The translations under genes were made by a program, and so were the position numbers. From contig CAMLLI010000118.1 in assembly GCA_946480685.1 (NCBI GenBank), positions 1 through 8,801 of the forward strand: DNA of 8,801 bases. Direction: 5' to 3'. Positions 5,553 through 8,801 of this stretch are shown here, piece after piece. The first letter of the stretch is position 1. Each line of letters starts with the position of its first letter. Under the pieces are notes generated by a model. It saw only the letters and a list, made by a program, of their open reading frames with translations, made no database searches and was not told where the DNA came from. This DNA comes from an uncultured Flammeovirgaceae bacterium (GTDB lineage Bacteria > Bacteroidota > Bacteroidia > Cytophagales > Cyclobacteriaceae).

Positions 5553-6118
5553 TGAAAGGCACTAAAAAGAAATTATCGCAAGCCGACAGCGAAGAACTTC
5601 TTAAGATTCTGAAGACGCGCTTCGAGAAAAATATGAAGCGCCATAAAAGTATCAAGTGGACTGATGTGGAAACCAGGCTCGAAGCGAGTCCGGATAAACT
5701 TTGGTCGCTTAGTGAAATGGAAGTAAGCGGAGGCGAACCGGACGTTGTTGGCTATGATAAAAAAGCAGACGAGTATATATTCTATGATTGTTCAGCAGAA
5801 ACTCCGAAAGGGCGCAGAAGTATTTGCTATGATGCTGAAGCACTGGAGTCGAGGAAAGAACATAAGCCCAAGAACAGCGCCATCGAAATGGCGGCTGCCA
5901 TGGGCATTGAAATTCTGACGGAAGAACAATATCGCGCGTTGCAGGAACTCGGAGAATTCGATTTGAAAACATCGAGCTGGGTAAAAACTCCGGTTGCTGT
6001 TCGTGAACTTGGAGGCGCGCTATTTTGTGACCGCCGTTACGACCAGGTATTCCTGTATCACAACGGAGCAGAGTCCTACTATGCTGTGAGGGGATTCCGT
6101 GGTTCACTGCGCGCCTGA
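5552..6118 (+). CDS. DUF4256 domain-containing protein
   Basis: A 188-residue soluble protein of the DUF4256 family, function unknown. The conserved blocks are clear: a helical N-terminus (LLKILKTRFEKNM, about 16-28), LWSLSEMEVSGGEPDVVGYD (about 50-69), the strongly conserved YDCSAETPKGRRSICYD (about 78-94), FDLKTSSWVKTP (about 136-147) and RGFRGSL (about 180-186). This is the usual family length. The many conserved charged and cysteine residues in the central block suggest an enzymatic or binding site, but none is proven. The ATG at 5552 has no Shine-Dalgarno and lies in an AT-rich repeat. The 55-bp gap after the four-gene operon leaves it open whether it is read with that operon. It is convergent with the AHSA1 gene ending at 6145, with 26 bp between the stop codons and no hairpin terminator there. 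Confidence 0.88.
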   Translation: MKGTKKKLSQADSEELLKILKTRFEKNMKRHKSIKWTDVETRLEASPDKLWSLSEMEVSGGEPDVVGYDKKADEYIFYDCSAETPKGRRSICYDAEALESRKEHKPKNSAIEMAAAMGIEILTEEQYRALQELGEFDLKTSSWVKTPVAVRELGGALFCDRRYDQVFLYHNGAESYYAVRGFRGSLRA

Positions 6119-6136
6119 CAATCTGAAATACGCAAC

Positions 6137-6149
6137 TATATATACTATA
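6137..6149. repeat. 13-nt AT-rich word, right member of an inverted pair
   Basis: TATATATACTATA is the exact reverse complement of 5540-5552. It overlaps the stop codon of the minus-strand AHSA1 gene and sits between two convergent genes. No stem long enough for a terminator is formed locally. Confidence 0.35.
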
Positions 6150-6603
6150 CGTTCTGTTTCTGCAGATGCAGCGAAATATAGTGTTCGAGTTTGTCGAGAT
6201 TTTGTTTTTGACCTTCGTCTGCTTTATGCGCTTTCACTACGATGTCGCGCATCTCGACTGTGTCAAATTCCAGCGACCAGTCAATTTGTGTTTCTTCACC
6301 TTTTGCTTCGAACAGAACGGTGGTGATGAAATGCGGATTGAAGTGCTCGAACACAATTTTCTTTAACGGTATAATTTCTTTGAAGATGCTTCTGTTCGGA
6401 TAATTTGTTCCGTCCGGTCCATGCATGGTCAATGTCCATTCACCACCTTCTTTAAAGTCCATACTGTGAATGGTATTGGTAAATCCGTTAGGTCCCCACC
6501 AGTTAGCAATGTGTTCCGATTTAGTCCATACTTCCCACACGAGATCAACTAGAGCTTTGAACATTCGCGTGCTGCGTATTTGTTTGCTTTGGTTATTTTC
6601 CAT
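6145..6603 (-). CDS. SRPBCC/AHSA1 domain protein, partner of a decayed arsR
   Basis: A 152-residue single-domain START-like protein. The classic AHSA1 features are present: TRMFKALVDLVWEVWTKSEHIANWWGPNGF (about 12-41, with the hallmark WWGP), MDFKEGGEWTLTMHGPDG (about 47-64), FKEIIPLKKIVFEHF (about 73-87) and a C-terminal helix with EGQKQNLDKLEHYI (about 129-142). I chose the ATG at 6603, not the upstream in-frame ATG at 6645. The extra 14 residues lie inside the arsR remnant, and the ATG at 6603 sits 4 bp after that gene's TAA, the normal spacing for an ArsR-SRPBCC pair. The reading frame is undamaged although its regulator upstream is broken. It is only loosely similar to the 4052-4519 protein. 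Confidence 0.9.
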   Translation of the reverse strand: MENNQSKQIRSTRMFKALVDLVWEVWTKSEHIANWWGPNGFTNTIHSMDFKEGGEWTLTMHGPDGTNYPNRSIFKEIIPLKKIVFEHFNPHFITTVLFEAKGEETQIDWSLEFDTVEMRDIVVKAHKADEGQKQNLDKLEHYISLHLQKQNV

Positions 6604-6607
6604 GGTG

Positions 6608-6840
6608 TTATCGTTTATTCTTTTGAATCTTTTCCAGGTAAGCATCTAGGTTGTTGAAGCGGTCTTCCCAGATTTTGAGGATCTGACCCAGCCACAGATC
6701 AATTTTCTTCATCTTCTCCATTTTAATCTGGTAGTATATCTCCCGTCCTTGCTGGTTTGATTCTACGAGGCCGCACTCCGTAAGTATAGCCCTGATACCG
6801 AAGGCGATCAGGGCAGAAGAAACTCTGGGGATAATCAATA
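6608..6840 (-). pseudogene. Decayed arsR-family regulator lacking the helix-turn-helix
   Basis: The C-terminal half is clearly ArsR: ILTECGLVESNQQGREIYYQIK, then WEDRFNNLDAYLEKIQK, matching the intact protein's wing and tail. Just before it, the bases AGGGCTATACTT (12 nt) are identical to the codons for RRAIL in the intact gene (3769-3780), yet they run straight into TECG, the continuation of the second AIL (residues 49-51 of the intact protein). About 31 codons, including the whole recognition helix, are therefore missing in frame. Further upstream, fragments align by eye with the first codons of the intact gene (near 6824-6840) but with several small indels, and no ATG remains. The only in-frame start there is a TTG at 6838. 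It probably makes no DNA-binding repressor. A short surviving dimer-only peptide cannot be excluded. Confidence 0.8.
6789..6814. repeat. 8-bp perfect inverted repeat inside the arsR relic
   Basis: GCCCTGAT (6789-6796) and ATCAGGGC (6807-6814) are exact reverse complements separated by 10 bases, giving a stable GC-rich stem. It falls within the eroded N-terminal part of the arsR relic. No T-run follows on either strand, so it does not look like an intrinsic terminator. Confidence 0.55.
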
Positions 6841-6854
6841 CTGCGGTTGAGACA

Positions 6855-6876
6855 GTCTCTAGAATTTTCTCGAGAC
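6855..6876. repeat. 10-bp near-perfect inverted repeat over the nucleotidyltransferase stop codon
   Basis: GTCTCTAGAA (6855-6864) and TTCTCGAGAC (6867-6876) form arms with 9 of 10 pairs and a 2-base spacer. The TAG stop of the nucleotidyltransferase gene (6859-6861) lies in it. A further GAGAC at 6849-6853 offers an alternative pairing with GTCTC. It could slow or end transcription of the upstream cluster, but the U-tract of a classical terminator is missing. Confidence 0.45.
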
Positions 6877-8055
6877 CACAGACTTCTCAGGAGATTTGAA
6901 TTTATCAATCATAACGATTGCCGTGCGATATGCCAATGTAAATAGCGATGACGCGCCCCATTGGTATTTATAGGTGTTCACCAGAAGTTTCGCTTTCTTA
7001 AAGATTGATACTCGTACCAGACCCAACTGCAACAATCGCAGTTTAAAAAGTTTATACCCGTTGCCAACATCAGGGGTCGTAAGCAATTTGAAATATTTTG
7101 CTTCTCTACTGCTGAGCGAATAGTTCTGCAGAGCTGCCAAAGTATATTCCGGTATAGCGCAGATGCCTTCGTTGTTCAGATATTCCAGTAGAACCTTAGC
7201 AGGTATATGCAGGTTGTTCTGTTGTATAACTTCGAGAACAAGTTTCCAGTTAAAGTCAGGTGTGCTCCGGATGATATAGGTTGTATCTACAATAGCACGC
7301 AGTATAGTATCGCCTCCCAGATCATAGCCATGAATAAGCGCACTGATAAACTGGTGCTCCGGACGCAACATCTTATGGCCCGGTTTATAAGTTATCGCTT
7401 CCTTCCAAAAACTTTCAACCGTGTTTTCTGTGAGTGGAAAATCATGAAAGCGAATGTGTAAGTCAATTTCAAATTGATCTTTCACAAGGTGTGTTGCGTG
7501 GTGCAGACTCTGCGTTACTGCCTCCGGTATATATTGCGTGTCTTTGCTTACCCATCGATTATCTGTCAGGATTTTTAATGACGTGTGCCATGAATCGTGG
7601 TGAATCATAAGATCAAGATCCAAAACAGAACGAACACCCAGGTCTTTATAGTAGACCTCGGTCATCGGAAAACCTTTGATGACAAGATGCTTTATACCCT
7701 GCGAATTGAATGTCTCAGCGATATTTTTGAGTTCATCTTTCAATAACTGGTTTCGAACCCATATATAGCGGTAGTATCCTTTCAGAGCTGTTATCAGCGG
7801 ATGATTAACGCCAGCCGAAGACATCTTTTTATATAGTAATGCGAGCAGCCGCTGTGAAGCAAAATCGAGACGATCGTAAACCTGTGGAAGTATACCCGAT
7901 GATGGTTGGCTGGTGAGATTACTGAAACCATTTACCGACATCCATTTCTCCCAGTATGGAACAGCCTTGTCGTTGTCCAAAAGACAAGCTTTCAAAAGGA
8001 GAGTTTGATGCGCAGTAGGCAGTGGGTTGTAAAAGTTGTTTGGTAAAGTGTGCAT
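6859..8055 (-). CDS. Nucleotidyltransferase family protein (NTP_transf_5 type)
   Basis: A 398-residue soluble protein of the Pol-beta-like nucleotidyltransferase family NTP_transf_5, predicted to attach a nucleotide to an unknown acceptor. The catalytic region is at about residues 118-205. It contains QGIKHLVIKGFPMTEVYY (K127-G128) and LGVRSVLDLDLMI, with R142 and the metal-binding D146 and D148. EIDLHIRFHDF supplies the expected third acidic residue D198. The rest is mostly helical with no membrane segment. Full length for the family. Its ATG shares the A of the ABC gene's TGA (TGATG at 8053-8057 read on the minus strand), so translation is probably coupled. This family is repeatedly found in peptide-modification clusters with ABC exporters, including lasso-peptide clusters. 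That is the likely context here, but the core enzymes are not in the window. Confidence 0.87.
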   Translation of the reverse strand: MHTLPNNFYNPLPTAHQTLLLKACLLDNDKAVPYWEKWMSVNGFSNLTSQPSSGILPQVYDRLDFASQRLLALLYKKMSSAGVNHPLITALKGYYRYIWVRNQLLKDELKNIAETFNSQGIKHLVIKGFPMTEVYYKDLGVRSVLDLDLMIHHDSWHTSLKILTDNRWVSKDTQYIPEAVTQSLHHATHLVKDQFEIDLHIRFHDFPLTENTVESFWKEAITYKPGHKMLRPEHQFISALIHGYDLGGDTILRAIVDTTYIIRSTPDFNWKLVLEVIQQNNLHIPAKVLLEYLNNEGICAIPEYTLAALQNYSLSSREAKYFKLLTTPDVGNGYKLFKLRLLQLGLVRVSIFKKAKLLVNTYKYQWGASSLFTLAYRTAIVMIDKFKSPEKSVVSRKF

Positions 8056-8801
8056 CAGGCGTACGCTGTTTTTAATTCAATAACTTGATCTGCAAGTGAA
8101 CGTAATCTCTCGGTATGTGTGATAATGAGAACCGATGGACTATGTTCTTGCTTTTTCAGGGAGCTTGCAACCAGTTCTACGGTTGCTTCGTCAAGATGGT
8201 TGGTTGGTTCATCCAAAATTATAAGCGATGCTTTGGCCAGGAAGCATCGTGCTATAGCAATCTTCTGTCGCTGTCCTCCGGAGAGACTTGCGCCCTTCTC
8301 ACCAATGATCGTGTGAAGTCCCTCGGGTAACGATTCGATAAATTCATGCAGACCTGAATAATGTATAGCCTCTTGTACTGCCGTTAGATCAGCATCGGGA
8401 AGTCCGTACGTTATATTATCCAGTATGGTACCTTGAAATGTGGTGTCCTCCTGGAGCACTACGGCTATCTTGCTTCGCAGATATTGAATGTCCCATTGTG
8501 TATACGCTATACCACTTGCGTATAGAGCACCGCTATGCGGTTGGTATAGTCCTAGTATAAGGTTTACCAATGTACTTTTACCGGAGCCGTTCGGTCCGAT
8601 CACCAACGTTGTCTCACCGGGAGACAGCGTTAGATTAAAATCTTTAAAGAGTGCGTGCTCACCGAATGAGAATGTAATATTCCTGCATTCAATTCTGCCA
8701 TCAAACTTTGGTCGTGTTGTGCCGGTGTAAGTCTCATCATGTTGTTCGGATAATAACCGGGTGCATTGTTGCCACGAATCGGCCCCTTCCAGGACAGAAG
8801 G
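8055..8801 (-). CDS. ABC exporter, C-terminal ATPase part (5' end beyond the window)
   Basis: The frame is open to the right edge, giving 248 visible residues before the TGA; the start codon and membrane domain lie outside. The first 35 or so residues (PSVLEGADSWQQ, then FDGRIECRNITFSFG) are the linker that follows the transmembrane domain in fused permease-ATPase exporters. The nucleotide-binding domain is complete: A-loop region near ITFSFG, Walker A GPNGSGKST (visible residues 69-77), Q-loop VVLQEDTTFQGTI, signature LSGGQRQKIAIAR, Walker B LIILDEPTNHLD with the catalytic E, and H-loop IITHTER. It should be a working ATPase that drives export. Coupling to the NTP_transf_5 gene and the linker style suggest a peptide exporter; lipid or drug export cannot be ruled out without the membrane half. 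Confidence 0.93.
   Translation of the reverse strand, partial: PSVLEGADSWQQCTRLLSEQHDETYTGTTRPKFDGRIECRNITFSFGEHALFKDFNLTLSPGETTLVIGPNGSGKSTLVNLILGLYQPHSGALYASGIAYTQWDIQYLRSKIAVVLQEDTTFQGTILDNITYGLPDADLTAVQEAIHYSGLHEFIESLPEGLHTIIGEKGASLSGGQRQKIAIARCFLAKASLIILDEPTNHLDEATVELVASSLKKQEHSPSVLIITHTERLRSLADQVIELKTAYA

Noticed and set aside
6604..6645. A 14-residue N-terminal extension of the AHSA1 protein from the ATG at 6645.
   Set aside because: The extension lies inside the arsR relic's coding end, is basic and unlike the family. The ATG at 6603 gives the normal family start.
6723..6908. A 61-codon minus-strand frame between the nucleotidyltransferase gene and the AHSA1 gene.
   Set aside because: It overlaps the end of the nucleotidyltransferase gene and the arsR relic in a different frame and resembles no protein. 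It is a by-product of the decayed region.
1..8801. tRNA, rRNA, CRISPR array, riboswitch, insertion sequence or phage genes.
   Set aside because: No clover-leaf, rRNA-like block, regularly spaced repeats, transposase, integrase or phage structural motif was seen on either strand.

Overview
The window reads as a chromosomal stretch of a Bacteroidota bacterium, most like a soil or environmental Chitinophagales/Cytophagales lineage. The reasons are three promoters with a perfect TAnnTTTG -7 box of the Bacteroidota housekeeping sigma factor, start codons with no Shine-Dalgarno sequence, and a set of small protein families (YdeI/OmdA, DUF1761, YafY-type WYL regulator, ArsR+SRPBCC pair, DoxX-like, DUF4256, NTP_transf_5) that are common neighbours in that phylum. 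The phylum is a fairly firm inference; the order is a guess. Coding density is high: the longest gap is about 104 bp (3617-3720), and no stretch over 300 bp lacks a gene.

Left part (19-3616, all minus strand): a maltose/galactoside-type O-acetyltransferase, a YdeI/OmdA protein, a four-helix DUF1761 membrane protein, a YafY-type HTH-WYL regulator and an ATP-grasp ligase-like enzyme. The DUF1761 gene has its own promoter with a TGACA-N6-TGTCA dyad just upstream of the -7 box. This is a plausible operator for the WYL regulator encoded directly upstream.

Middle part (3676-6118, plus strand): a compact operon of arsR, SRPBCC/AHSA1, DoxX-like and DUF1801-OmdA genes with gaps of 7, 7 and 1 bp, then a DUF4256 gene after 55 bp. 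Its promoter has two near-identical 16-bp dyads, one on each side of the -7 box, which looks like tight ArsR autorepression with an extremely short 5' leader.

Right part (6145-8801, minus strand): an AHSA1/SRPBCC gene preceded by a decayed arsR. The arsR relic has lost the whole recognition-helix region, apparently by an in-frame 93-bp deletion between two short repeats that the intact copy still shows. Upstream lie an NTP_transf_5 family nucleotidyltransferase and the C-terminal ATPase half of an ABC exporter, with start and stop codons overlapping as TGATG. That pair is typical of the end of a peptide (RiPP, often lasso-peptide) biosynthesis and export cluster, whose core would lie beyond the right edge.

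Main points for follow-up: the double arsR operator, the HTH-deleted arsR relic with a surviving SRPBCC partner, the candidate WYL operator, the possible RiPP cluster edge and the orphan ATP-grasp enzyme. No wholly new system can be shown from this window alone.
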